Assembly (NCBI GenBank): GCA_027069645.1
Contig: JALXEI010000275.1
Coordinates: 1 to 12,382 of the forward strand
Source of the DNA: Hyphomicrobiales bacterium
Lineage (GTDB): Bacteria > Pseudomonadota > Alphaproteobacteria > Rhizobiales > JAKIUO01
Direction of reading: 5' to 3'
Length of the DNA stretch: 12,382 nt
Below are positions 5,940 to 12,382 of this stretch, piece by piece. Both the position numbers and the translations under genes were made by a program. How positions within the stretch are numbered: the first letter of the stretch is position 1; the number at the start of each line of letters is the position of its first letter. The notes below the pieces were generated by a model. It saw nothing but the letters and a program-made list of their open reading frames with translations, was not told where the DNA came from and did no database searches.

Positions 5940-8324
5940 ATGGTTCGAAAACTTCGATTATTGGCTATGGCCGGAGGGGCTGCTGCTTTTGTCGGCTTGC
6001 TCATACCGCCATCGGACCCGGCTTATGCCGCAGATAATGGTCCGAAAAACGAATACAACATTACCATCAACTACGAACTCGGTATGCATTGTACCGGTTT
6101 CGATTTCACTTATTGCTGTGTGTTGCCACCTTACAACTCTGTCCAGAGCCAGGTCATCAAGACCGCCACCGGTCCAAAGAAATATCCTGAACTGCTTGAG
6201 GCAGATGCCAAGGATCCGACCGTTGTTGTGGATGGCAAGCGTCGTTTCAAACTGAAATACGGTTTTATCGGCAACACCTATTCGGAAGGCGCCAAACTCG
6301 CATACTGGAATGTGCCGTGGGATATCAATCACGACGGCAAATATACCAAGAACGAAAATGTCGCCAACGCCTACTGGACACATCTTTATGTCTACAAGGA
6401 TCTCAAGGCGTCCAACCCGAAGAAGACCAGCGCGGATAAAGACAAGCTTTTTGTCGGCAAACAGATCCCTGTCCCGCTTGACATGGGGCCTGCCGGTGCG
6501 GCTGTACCCAGCCCGATGAAGGATGGTCATTTGCACTACACAGGTGAAAAGGGCACAACCGTGTTCACCAAATCGCCTGTGCTGGACAATGTGCCGATCG
6601 TCCTCACCAATCCGGGAATCTGGGATGCCCTTGGTCTGCCTCTGACGCCATTGAATGACGCCATGATGACCAAGAACCCGCTGACCCTCGTGGAAAGCGA
6701 CATTCGTCCCTACCAGGAAACCTTTGTGGAAATGGTCGATGCCAAGAGTGGCAAGCCGGTGATCGACAAGCATACCGGCAAGCCTGTGCGTTTTGTAGGG
6801 ACCAGCCCCATCGACAACCCGAACTGTTCCAACTGCCATGCCAACGAAACGGCCAACGGCAAGAAGTTCAACCTTTACAAAAAGGAAAAGGCTTTCTGGA
6901 AAGGTCTCGGGGCGTCTGACTGGGTTGCCAATCTCAAGGCGACATCCATCTCGGTGCTGGAACTGCATGATGCCAGAAACGGCACTGATTTCCTCAAGAA
7001 CTACAATCCCGATGTGCGGAATACGGCCAACAGAATCGGACGCGATTCCGTTCTTTGTCAGCAATGTCATGCTGACAATGTTATCGGCGTTCTGGGGTCC
7101 AAAACCATGAAAAACGGCAAGGGCAAAAAGGTTCTTGTTCCGCCACTGACCCAGGCCATGCACAGCGTGCATCAGCGCGTTGTTCCCATGCCCGACAGTC
7201 AGGGACGGTCCGGCGCCTGTCAGGCCTGTCATCCGGCTCATCGTCAGTCCGGTGATATGACCAACTTTCCGATTACCGCCGACGGCAAGAACTTCTTTGC
7301 CAAGGGGGATAACCGCGATGGTCAGGGCTGCTATGTGGGACGTGACGTTCACTCCAATCCCGGCAAGGACAAGGATGGTGCGGAAACGCCTGAACACCTC
7401 AATGCGATCGGCAAATGGTTGCAGACCAATGTCTCTCAGATCGGTAACGGCAAGGGTGGCAAGGGCCTGTGGTGCACAAACTGCCACAACCAGATGTCTC
7501 GCGAACTCTACCAGCGCGACAATCTGAAAAATGCCTTCCTGCAAACAGGTTCCACCATCCGCAACAAGACACTGGCTGAAATGGCCAAGGCGATTGGTGT
7601 GAGTGAAAAGGAACTGACCAGCAAATATATCGATCCAAAGGTTGTCCTCGACAAGAACGGTCATGATACACCCGGTAAATCCGGTATTCTCCTGACCTGG
7701 GCCAAGAAACGGACAATCCCCGATATTGCTGTGATTGCTCTGAAGGGCAAGGGCCCGATGGGCAGCAAGGATGTCGATGGCGACTTCAGCGTCGTACCTC
7801 TTTCGGCCAACCCTGCTGTAGACATCAAGTCCCTGAAGCTTCCGAAAGGTGCGACCGGCGCTGCCGCTGTGCCTTACAGCGCTGCAACCAATGGTCATGA
7901 CTACTGGCTGTCTGCCGGTGCCCCGCATTGTGCGGACTGTCATGCAGCGCCTTATGTGGAAGGTCAGGGTGGCGTGGCCTTCCCGATCAATCAGCCGGGT
8001 AAATATTCTGTCATGCGCTACTCCAAAGGCCATGCCGGACTTGCCTGTCAGGGTTGCCATCAGTCGACACATGGTCTTTATCCTGTAACCCCCGGCAATG
8101 ACACCACAACCTATGCACAGGCTGCGGCAGTCAATCCGGATGGCTCTCATGGTCCGTTCAAATGTCAGTCCTGTCATGTAACCAATGACAATGGTGTACC
8201 TTTGATCGCCAACAAGAAAGAGCATGTCTGGAAAGGCAAGAAGATCACCGACGATTATGATGCGGCTGTCTCCTGGATGCATGCATCAGCTCCTGATATA
8301 GGTGGTGCCATACCATCTGACTAG
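5940..8324 (+). CDS. Secreted heptaheme c-type cytochrome (794 residues)
   Basis: A Sec signal peptide (residues 1-30, cleaved after AYA) leads to a large exported electron-transfer protein. Seven CXXCH heme sites occur: C296SNCH, C373QQCH, C427QACH, C512TNCH, C664ADCH, C703QGCH and C742QSCH. Hemes are sparse (about one per 113 residues); the first 295 residues have none. That N-terminal part instead carries ELGMHC51, TYC59C60 and VLPPYNSVQSQVI. The GMHC...LPPYN pattern is one I know from other putative multiheme cytochromes. It also has an EF-hand-like loop D128-INHDGKYTKN-E139, suggesting bound calcium. C464YVGRDVH is a lone Cys/His pair that does not fit a heme motif. Its reaction and partners are unknown. 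Neighbours are a secreted prolyl isomerase and a Tat-exported beta-propeller, both in the same direction. The start is ATG 5940 with GGGAGAGG upstream, and a strong intrinsic terminator lies downstream. Confidence 0.93.
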   Translation: MVRKLRLLAMAGGAAAFVGLLIPPSDPAYAADNGPKNEYNITINYELGMHCTGFDFTYCCVLPPYNSVQSQVIKTATGPKKYPELLEADAKDPTVVVDGKRRFKLKYGFIGNTYSEGAKLAYWNVPWDINHDGKYTKNENVANAYWTHLYVYKDLKASNPKKTSADKDKLFVGKQIPVPLDMGPAGAAVPSPMKDGHLHYTGEKGTTVFTKSPVLDNVPIVLTNPGIWDALGLPLTPLNDAMMTKNPLTLVESDIRPYQETFVEMVDAKSGKPVIDKHTGKPVRFVGTSPIDNPNCSNCHANETANGKKFNLYKKEKAFWKGLGASDWVANLKATSISVLELHDARNGTDFLKNYNPDVRNTANRIGRDSVLCQQCHADNVIGVLGSKTMKNGKGKKVLVPPLTQAMHSVHQRVVPMPDSQGRSGACQACHPAHRQSGDMTNFPITADGKNFFAKGDNRDGQGCYVGRDVHSNPGKDKDGAETPEHLNAIGKWLQTNVSQIGNGKGGKGLWCTNCHNQMSRELYQRDNLKNAFLQTGSTIRNKTLAEMAKAIGVSEKELTSKYIDPKVVLDKNGHDTPGKSGILLTWAKKRTIPDIAVIALKGKGPMGSKDVDGDFSVVPLSANPAVDIKSLKLPKGATGAAAVPYSAATNGHDYWLSAGAPHCADCHAAPYVEGQGGVAFPINQPGKYSVMRYSKGHAGLACQGCHQSTHGLYPVTPGNDTTTYAQAAAVNPDGSHGPFKCQSCHVTNDNGVPLIANKKEHVWKGKKITDDYDAAVSWMHASAPDIGGAIPSD

Positions 8325-8337
8325 GTTGCGATTTTAC

Positions 8338-8367
8338 CGGGGCCTGCCGCACAAGGGGCAGGCCTCG
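8338..8367 (+). other. Hairpin directly after the cytochrome gene
   Basis: GGCCTGCC (8341-8348) pairs with GGCAGGCC (8357-8364), extendable to about 11 bp, fourteen bases after the stop codon. No T-tract follows, so it is more likely a 3'-end stabilising element ahead of the true terminator than a terminator itself. Confidence 0.45.
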
Positions 8368-8408
8368 AAAATCGGCGGTTTCACTCAATCGCCCTTTGAA
8401 CATCGAAT

Positions 8409-8437
8409 CGGGGCGCTTCACAAGCGCCCCGGTTTTT
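8409..8437 (+). terminator. Rho-independent terminator of the cytochrome transcript
   Basis: CGGGGCGCTT (8409-8418) pairs perfectly with AAGCGCCCCG (8422-8431) around a CAC loop, then G and TTTTT at 8433-8437. A textbook intrinsic terminator, so the WD40 gene 133 bases on probably needs read-through or its own promoter. Confidence 0.9.
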
Positions 8438-8569
8438 CTTGTGCGGTCCCGCGTGTTAAAAACGGACCTCTGAGAAACATCGTGCGCGGCTCCCCCCTTC
8501 AGCCGCCAAAACACCAAAACAGCAGTTTGACATTCCAAGGCAAACCATTCAGGAACAGGAAAAAACAGT

Positions 8570-9595
8570 ATGAATGACAAGGCGCAATCCGCCCCCGACA
8601 GTCAATCCGCCGGGCTCTCCCGGCGCAGTCTTTTAATCGGTGCCGCCGGGGTGGCAGCCTCGGCCGGTGCCGCCTGGATGTTTTTCTCCGGCGGACGCAA
8701 CCTTCAGTCTGTTAAGATCGGTGAGGATACCGCGCTTCATTCAATCGCCCTGTCGCCGGATGGCAAGAATATTCTTGTGGCCGGAGAAGGCCGGACCTTG
8801 CAATTGCGGGACCTTGCTTCCGGTTCCCTCGAAAAGGATTTCAAACCCGAAGCCGATGTCAGTTCATGTGTCAGATTTTCAGCCAGTGGCAAACAGGCTC
8901 TTTGTACCAACTGGAGCAACCGGCTTGAACTGTGGGATATCGACAGGGGCGAGCTTGTGCGCAAATTCCTCGGTCATCAGGATGATGTCTGGAATGTCGC
9001 CTTCCTGCCCGATCAGAAAACCGCCCTGTCCTGTGGCGATGATGATGTCCTGAAGCTCTGGGAACTTGAAAGTGGCAAACTGTTGCGCAATTTTAAAGGT
9101 CATAATGACGGCGTGCGCGCCCTTGCCCTGCTGCCGGATGGCAAGACCTTTTTGTCCGGCAGCCAGGACCGCGTCATCAAACACTGGGACCTTGCCAGTG
9201 GCCGTACCCTTGCCAGCTGGTGGGGACATTCCGGAACAGTCAATGATATTGTCATCTCCGCTGATGGCAAAACAGCGCTTTCGGCCAGCGAAGATCAGAC
9301 TGTTCGCGTGTGGGATATCGCCAGTGGTGACAGCACAACGACCCTGGAAGAACACAAATCGGAATTTCTGTCAGTGGCCCTTGCCAAAAACGGAAAATTC
9401 GCCATTTCCGGAAGTGCTGACGGCTTCATTCTCATATGGGACCCGGCAACGGCCAAAATCATCGATCAGATGCGTGCCCACAGAGGTCCTGTGACTTCCG
9501 TGGTTTTGACTTCCGACAATAAAAACCTGATCTCCGCCGGTATGGATGGCATGGTCAAAACCTGGGACCTGACCGATCTCGTTGCCACGGGCTAA
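8570..9595 (+). CDS. Tat-exported seven-bladed WD40-repeat protein
   Basis: A 341-residue protein with a twin-arginine signal (LSRRSLLIGAAGVAASAGAA, Arg18-Arg19). There is no clear AxA cut site before the hydrophobic WMFF, so it may stay membrane-anchored. The rest is a WD40 beta-propeller with seven repeats of about 42 residues. Repeat ends include LELWDIDRG, LKLWELESG, IKHWDLASG, VRVWDIASG, ILIWDPATA and VKTWDLTDL; most repeats start with GH or AH followed by a V-x-x-(V/I)-x-(F/L) strand. Seven blades make a closed ring, typically a binding or scaffold surface rather than an enzyme. Tat export is often used for proteins folded in the cytoplasm. It follows the multiheme cytochrome in the same direction across a strong terminator, which suggests a functional pairing. 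AGGAACAGGAAAAAAC is the ribosome-binding region for ATG 8570. No heme motif or catalytic residues are visible. Confidence 0.9.
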   Translation: MNDKAQSAPDSQSAGLSRRSLLIGAAGVAASAGAAWMFFSGGRNLQSVKIGEDTALHSIALSPDGKNILVAGEGRTLQLRDLASGSLEKDFKPEADVSSCVRFSASGKQALCTNWSNRLELWDIDRGELVRKFLGHQDDVWNVAFLPDQKTALSCGDDDVLKLWELESGKLLRNFKGHNDGVRALALLPDGKTFLSGSQDRVIKHWDLASGRTLASWWGHSGTVNDIVISADGKTALSASEDQTVRVWDIASGDSTTTLEEHKSEFLSVALAKNGKFAISGSADGFILIWDPATAKIIDQMRAHRGPVTSVVLTSDNKNLISAGMDGMVKTWDLTDLVATG

Positions 9596-9612
9596 AAGGC
9601 CGTTTCAGACCG

Positions 9613-9878
9613 TAGGTCATAAACTCATAAACAGGGTCGAGAATGGTGCCAAAAGCGCAAAAATACGAGGTTAAAATGATCGCCGCGCGTACTTTTGTAC
9701 GTGCAAGATCATTTTGGCCGCGGATTGCAGCGCTTCTGGCATCCTGCGGACAGGGCTTATTTGCTCCCCCGCTGTGTTGCAAGTTCTTGAAAACCGGAAG
9801 GTTTCCTGCGAACTTGCGCCTCGCGGGAAAACAAATCTGCTCCTGCCATTTCGACCCTGTTTATGAGTGTATGACCTA
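9613..9878. mobile_element. MITE-like element with ~33-bp terminal inverted repeats and TA flanks
   Basis: The left end (9613-9646) and right end (9846-9878) are reverse complements with only two or three differences, starting TAGGTCATA and ending in the ACAGGGTCGA / TCGACCCTGT core. If the outer TA is the duplicated target, the element is 262 bp (9615-9876), a pattern typical of Tc1/mariner-IS630 type miniature elements. It has no credible transposase; the short frames inside lack any domain. An internal palindrome lies at 9673-9715. It separates the WD40 gene from the moeA region and is probably dispersed elsewhere in this genome. Confidence 0.7.
9673..9715. repeat. Internal palindrome of the MITE-like element
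   Basis: AAAATGATC (9673-9681) is complementary to GATCATTTT (9707-9715). Within it GCGCGTAC (9685-9692) pairs with GTACGTGC (9697-9704) around TTTT. The two stems stack into one hairpin with small internal loops. Confidence 0.7.
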
Positions 9879-10092
9879 AACTCATTGGCGAATTTATACC
9901 TGTTCGCGACAAGATCCCCTCTCTCCCAAAACAGATCCCCGGCCCTGTGCCGGGGCATGTGTGTTGAAAATCTGCAATAATCCGTTTGCTGGAAGGAGAA
10001 TACAGGGGACCCGGCCCGGCGCAATCGCCTGTCAGGTAAGTGAAACATCGAGGAGAAAAGAGAAGCACGAGGCAATCTTCAGCAACGCTATA
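9879..10092. other. Non-coding stretch between MITE-like element and moeA promoter
   Basis: No gene is supportable here. The only clear structure is a hairpin, CCCCGGC (9937-9943) with GCCGGGG (9949-9955). It has no T-tract on the plus strand and only a short, displaced one on the minus strand. Confidence 0.5.
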
Positions 10093-10120
10093 TTGACGTC
10101 TGTTCGCTTATGACTTTTAT
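10093..10120 (+). promoter_or_regulatory. Candidate promoter of the moeA operon
   Basis: TTGACG (10093-10098), a 16-base spacer and TTTTAT (10115-10120). The -35 matches at five of six positions and the -10 at four of six. It sits at the edge of an AT-rich block in an otherwise GC-rich region. Confidence 0.45.
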
Positions 10121-10142
10121 CATATATTTCAACGGATATATG
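10121..10142 (+). promoter_or_regulatory. Inverted repeat next to the moeA promoter, possible operator
   Basis: CATATAT (10121-10127) and ATATATG (10136-10142) form an exact inverted repeat with an 8-base spacer, immediately downstream of the predicted -10. A further GTATATG follows at 10147-10153. Placement over the transcription start suits a repressor site; the binding protein is unknown. Confidence 0.35.
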
Positions 10143-10212
10143 TGTTGTATATGAAACAATCCGCGATCCACGGATGTGATGATTGCAAGATAACACAAAA
10201 GGACAGGAACTA

Positions 10213-10299
10213 ATGCCGACGGATCGAAATGAAAACGGCCCCGGAATGCTGCCATGCCGTCCGTTTTTCTTTCCCGGCGCACGCCTGCCTGCCCGATAA
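10213..10299 (+). CDS. Possible 28-codon leader ORF upstream of moeA
   Basis: ATG 10213 follows a good AAAAGGACAGGAAC ribosome-binding region. The frame codes for MPTDRNENGPGMLPCR and a short basic Pro/Phe-rich tail, ending at TAA 10297-10299, three bases before the first possible moeA ATG. ACGGC (10234-10238) can pair with GCCGT (10256-10260), followed by CC and a T-rich run, reminiscent of a weak attenuator. moeA itself has no clear ribosome-binding site at ATG 10303, so coupling to this leader is plausible. No homology is recognised and it may not be translated. Confidence 0.3.
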   Translation: MPTDRNENGPGMLPCRPFFFPGARLPAR

Positions 10300-10302
10300 C
10301 CC

Positions 10303-11607
10303 ATGAACAACGAGCCGGAACTTCTTTCCATGAATAAAAAAATGCCGGATGACTGTTGTGCCAATGAAGCTGCACTGCTGCCCCATGAGGAAGCCTTGCA
10401 GAAACTGACCTGCGGACTGAAGCCGGTAGAAGGCGTCCGGGAGATAGACGCCGTTGATGCCGCTGGCGCCGTACTGGCCAAACCGATATATGCACCGCGT
10501 AATATTCCGGCTCACAACCATAGCGCCGTTGACGGCTATGGCTTCCGGTTTGCCGATTATGATCGCGAGACAGGCAGCACCCTGCCGGTCAGGGGACGCG
10601 CCGCGGCCGGTTCTCCCCTCGAAGGCAAAGTGGTTCCCGGCTCGGCCATTCGTATTTTCACCGGCGCCAGCGTCCCCGATGGAATCGATACTGTGATCAT
10701 GCAGGAAGATACGGAACAGGTGGAATGCGACGGACAGATAAAAATCAAACTCGCCGCAGGTCTCGACAAGGGCGCCAATATTCGCCTTGCCGGTGAGGAT
10801 GTCCGCGCGGGGGCGACTGTTCTTTCCGCCCACCGACGTTTGCGGCCGCAGGACCTTGGGGCCATCGCCTCCACCGGTATCAGCAAAATCACCTGTTACC
10901 GGCCCCTCAATGTGGCGATATTCTCGACCGGGGATGAAGTGATCCGCCCCGGCACGCCCTTTCAGCCCGGCAAGGTCTATGACAGCAATGCCGCCATGTT
11001 GCGCGCCCTGATTACGGCTGGCGGTGCCCGCTGCCATGATCTTGGCGTCCTGCCGGACACCCCTGACATGATCCGCGAACAACTGGCCAAAGCGGCCGAA
11101 AACCATGATATATTAATGACCTCGGGCGGCGTCAGCGTTGGCGAACTGGACCATATTCCCCGCATCCTGAATGAACTTGGCTCGATCCACCAGTGGAAGG
11201 TCGCCATCAAGCCCGGAAAACCGGTCAGTTTCGGGCAGATCGGCAACTGCCGGTTTCTGGGGCTGCCGGGAAATCCTGTGGCCGCTTTTCTGTGTTTTTT
11301 GCTCTATGCCCACCCCGTAATAACGATTTTATCAGGTGAAACCTGGCGCCCCCCGCGCCGTTTTGCACTTCCGGCGCTTTTTTCGATGAACAAAAAGCCG
11401 GGACGCCGGGAATTCCTGCGCGGCATACTGAAACCGGACGAAGCGGGGCGCTTGCAGGTCGCGAAGTTTGACCGTGACGGCTCCGGTCTCATTTCATCCC
11501 TGACAAAATCCGACGGATTTATCGAACTTGATGAAGAAACGACAAGGGTTGAAGCGGGGGAAATGGTGAACTTTATTCCCTTTAGCGCCTTTGGCCTGCA
11601 AATCTGA
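10303..11607 (+). CDS. moeA: Molybdopterin molybdotransferase, MoeA/Glp type, first copy
   Basis: A 434-residue cytoplasmic enzyme that hydrolyses adenylylated molybdopterin and inserts molybdate, the last general step of molybdenum cofactor synthesis. Domain order fits MoeA: a linker region with HNHSAVDGYGF (Asp77), the FTGASVPDGIDTVIMQED strand, GED (Glu165), then the MogA-like catalytic domain with FSTGDEV (Asp211), TSGGVSVGELDH (from Thr273), IKPGKPVSFG (Lys303) and LPGNPVAAFL, and a C-terminal beta domain. The usual 'MDGYA' reads VDGYG here, a mild deviation. The N-terminus before PDDCC looks extra; alphaproteobacterial homologues commonly start near that motif, so ATG 10330 or 10342 may be the true start. 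A second moeA lies 27 bases downstream, and the two copies are clearly divergent, not a recent duplication. Confidence 0.93.
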   Translation: MNNEPELLSMNKKMPDDCCANEAALLPHEEALQKLTCGLKPVEGVREIDAVDAAGAVLAKPIYAPRNIPAHNHSAVDGYGFRFADYDRETGSTLPVRGRAAAGSPLEGKVVPGSAIRIFTGASVPDGIDTVIMQEDTEQVECDGQIKIKLAAGLDKGANIRLAGEDVRAGATVLSAHRRLRPQDLGAIASTGISKITCYRPLNVAIFSTGDEVIRPGTPFQPGKVYDSNAAMLRALITAGGARCHDLGVLPDTPDMIREQLAKAAENHDILMTSGGVSVGELDHIPRILNELGSIHQWKVAIKPGKPVSFGQIGNCRFLGLPGNPVAAFLCFLLYAHPVITILSGETWRPPRRFALPALFSMNKKPGRREFLRGILKPDEAGRLQVAKFDRDGSGLISSLTKSDGFIELDEETTRVEAGEMVNFIPFSAFGLQI

Positions 11608-11634
11608 AACACCAGACAAACAAACAGAAGAACC

Positions 11635-12382
11635 ATGTCCCAACCCCTTATGCCTCTTGAAGAGGTTTTGAAAATTCTCGAAGACAATGCCCGACCGGTC
11701 AGGGAGCAGGAGAACATTCCTCTGGCGCGGGCCAGTGGCCGGATCCTTGCGCAGGACATTGTATCGCCCTTTGATGTGCCCGCCTTTGATAACAGCCGCA
11801 TGGATGGCTATGCCGTAAGGGCCACGGAATGCAGCGCCCCCCTGCCGATCTCGCAGGTCATCACCGCCGGTATGAAAGCCGCCCCCCTGGCGAAGGGCAC
11901 GGCGGCCCGCATCTTCACCGGTGCCATGTTACCCGATGGCGCCGACAGCGTGGTCATGCAGGAAAACACACAATCCGATGGCAAGACAGTCACCTTTACA
12001 AAAGAAGTGCGGGCGAACAGCTTTATCGGCAAAATCGGCGAGGATCTCGCGATGGGGCAGACTGTCCTGAAAACCGGACAGCGTTTGCGGCCGCAGGATG
12101 TCGGGCTGGCCGCCTCGATGGGGATCGAAACTCTCGCGGTTTTCAGAAAGCCGCGCATTGCCCTTTTTTCGACCGGCGATGAACTTGCCGAGCCGGGCAA
12201 ACCTCTGGCACCGGGACAGATCTACAATTCCAACCATCACATGCTGGCGGCACTGCTTGAACGCACAGGCTGCGAATTGCTGGATTTTGGCCTTGTCCCG
12301 GATGATTTGCAACAAACGCAGGAGCGTCTTGAAAAAGCGGCTGTTGACGCGGATATGGTGCTCACCAGCGGCGGGGTTTCCG
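11635..12382 (+). CDS. moeA: Second molybdopterin molybdotransferase, MoeA type (3' end outside window)
   Basis: 249 complete codons are visible, from ATG 11635 to the window edge, where the frame is still open inside the TSGGVS motif. It has the standard NSRMDGYAVR box (Asp57, in register with E. coli Asp59), FTGAMLPDGADSVVMQEN, GED (Glu136), RLRPQDVGLAASMGI and FSTGDELAEPG (Asp182). It keeps the canonical MDGYA where the first copy has VDGYG, and begins without the N-terminal extension, so this one looks like the more conventional enzyme. It is spaced 27 bases from the first copy and surely co-transcribed. Two MoeA paralogues can divide molybdate and tungstate insertion or supply different enzymes; the sequence cannot tell which applies here. 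Confidence 0.93.
   Translation, partial: MSQPLMPLEEVLKILEDNARPVREQENIPLARASGRILAQDIVSPFDVPAFDNSRMDGYAVRATECSAPLPISQVITAGMKAAPLAKGTAARIFTGAMLPDGADSVVMQENTQSDGKTVTFTKEVRANSFIGKIGEDLAMGQTVLKTGQRLRPQDVGLAASMGIETLAVFRKPRIALFSTGDELAEPGKPLAPGQIYNSNHHMLAALLERTGCELLDFGLVPDDLQQTQERLEKAAVDADMVLTSGGVS

Noticed and set aside
7329..7352. CYVGRDVH as an eighth heme-binding site
   Set aside because: It is not CXXCH nor a known variant such as CX4CH or a CX11-15CH form; kept only as an oddity.
5958..8282. 774-codon minus-strand open frame opposite the cytochrome gene
   Set aside because: It is the antisense shadow of the cytochrome coding sequence; no domain, no ribosome-binding site, and the plus strand has seven CXXCH motifs and a signal peptide.
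9937..9955. CCCCGGC/GCCGGGG hairpin as terminator of the WD40 gene
   Set aside because: No T-tract follows on the plus strand and it is more than 340 bases from the stop codon.
9671..10075. 134-codon minus-strand frame through the MITE-like element and spacer
   Set aside because: It reads through the terminal inverted repeat of the element and has no domain or start signal.
9937..10212. Molybdenum-cofactor riboswitch upstream of moeA
   Set aside because: The stretch is GC-rich with some pairing, but I could not reconstruct the conserved multi-stem architecture; a covariance search would decide.
10210..11106. 298-codon minus-strand frame opposite moeA
   Set aside because: Antisense shadow of the first moeA gene, Gly/Arg/His-rich with no family match.
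1..12382. CRISPR array, tRNA or rRNA genes
   Set aside because: No regularly spaced direct repeats, no tRNA cloverleaf apart from the tRNA-like part of tmRNA, and no rRNA motifs were seen.

Overview
The window looks like a chromosomal segment of an alphaproteobacterium with moderate-to-high GC. The best evidence is a circularly permuted two-piece tmRNA gene (acceptor piece upstream of the coding piece, tag starting ANDNYA), together with an alphaproteobacterial-looking palindromic repeat (CGGACAAGCG...CAGCGCAG / CTGCGCTGCGCTTGTCCGG), an mrdA-rodA gene order, and alphaproteobacterial-style S49 peptidase and MoeA proteins. I cannot name a genus from sequence alone.

Layout. (1) 1-2050: a cell-elongation locus with a disturbed left edge. 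The 3' end of an unrelated gene is followed by an open frame whose first ~38 codons belong to the phage-type Gp37/Gp68 (DUF5131, three-Cys) family and whose remainder is the last third of penicillin-binding protein 2. rodA follows with normal spacing. This is either an illegitimate recombination that decapitated mrdA or a chimeric assembly join. (2) 2119-3239: an S49 (SppA-like) protease and a small single-pass membrane protein. (3) 3293-3893: the two-piece tmRNA gene (ssrA) and a long palindromic intergenic repeat. (4) 3894-4256, minus strand: the C-terminal stump of a LysR-type regulator, a pseudogene. (5) 4276-9595: the most interesting block. A good promoter carrying helically phased ACAGG repeats drives a secreted parvulin-type prolyl isomerase/chaperone. 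It is followed by a 794-residue secreted heptaheme cytochrome c with its own leader and a strong terminator, then a Tat-type exported seven-bladed WD40 propeller protein. (6) 9613-9878: a MITE-like element with ~33-bp terminal inverted repeats and TA flanks. (7) 10093-12382: a promoter/operator-like region, a possible short leader ORF, and two tandem moeA-type molybdopterin molybdotransferase genes, the second cut by the window end.

How the parts may work together: PpiC protein, multiheme cytochrome and beta-propeller are all predicted to leave the cytoplasm and are adjacent and co-oriented, so they plausibly form one envelope redox module (folding factor, electron carrier, binding or scaffold partner). 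The tandem moeA genes could supply molybdenum cofactor to a periplasmic oxidoreductase elsewhere, but nothing in the window proves that link.
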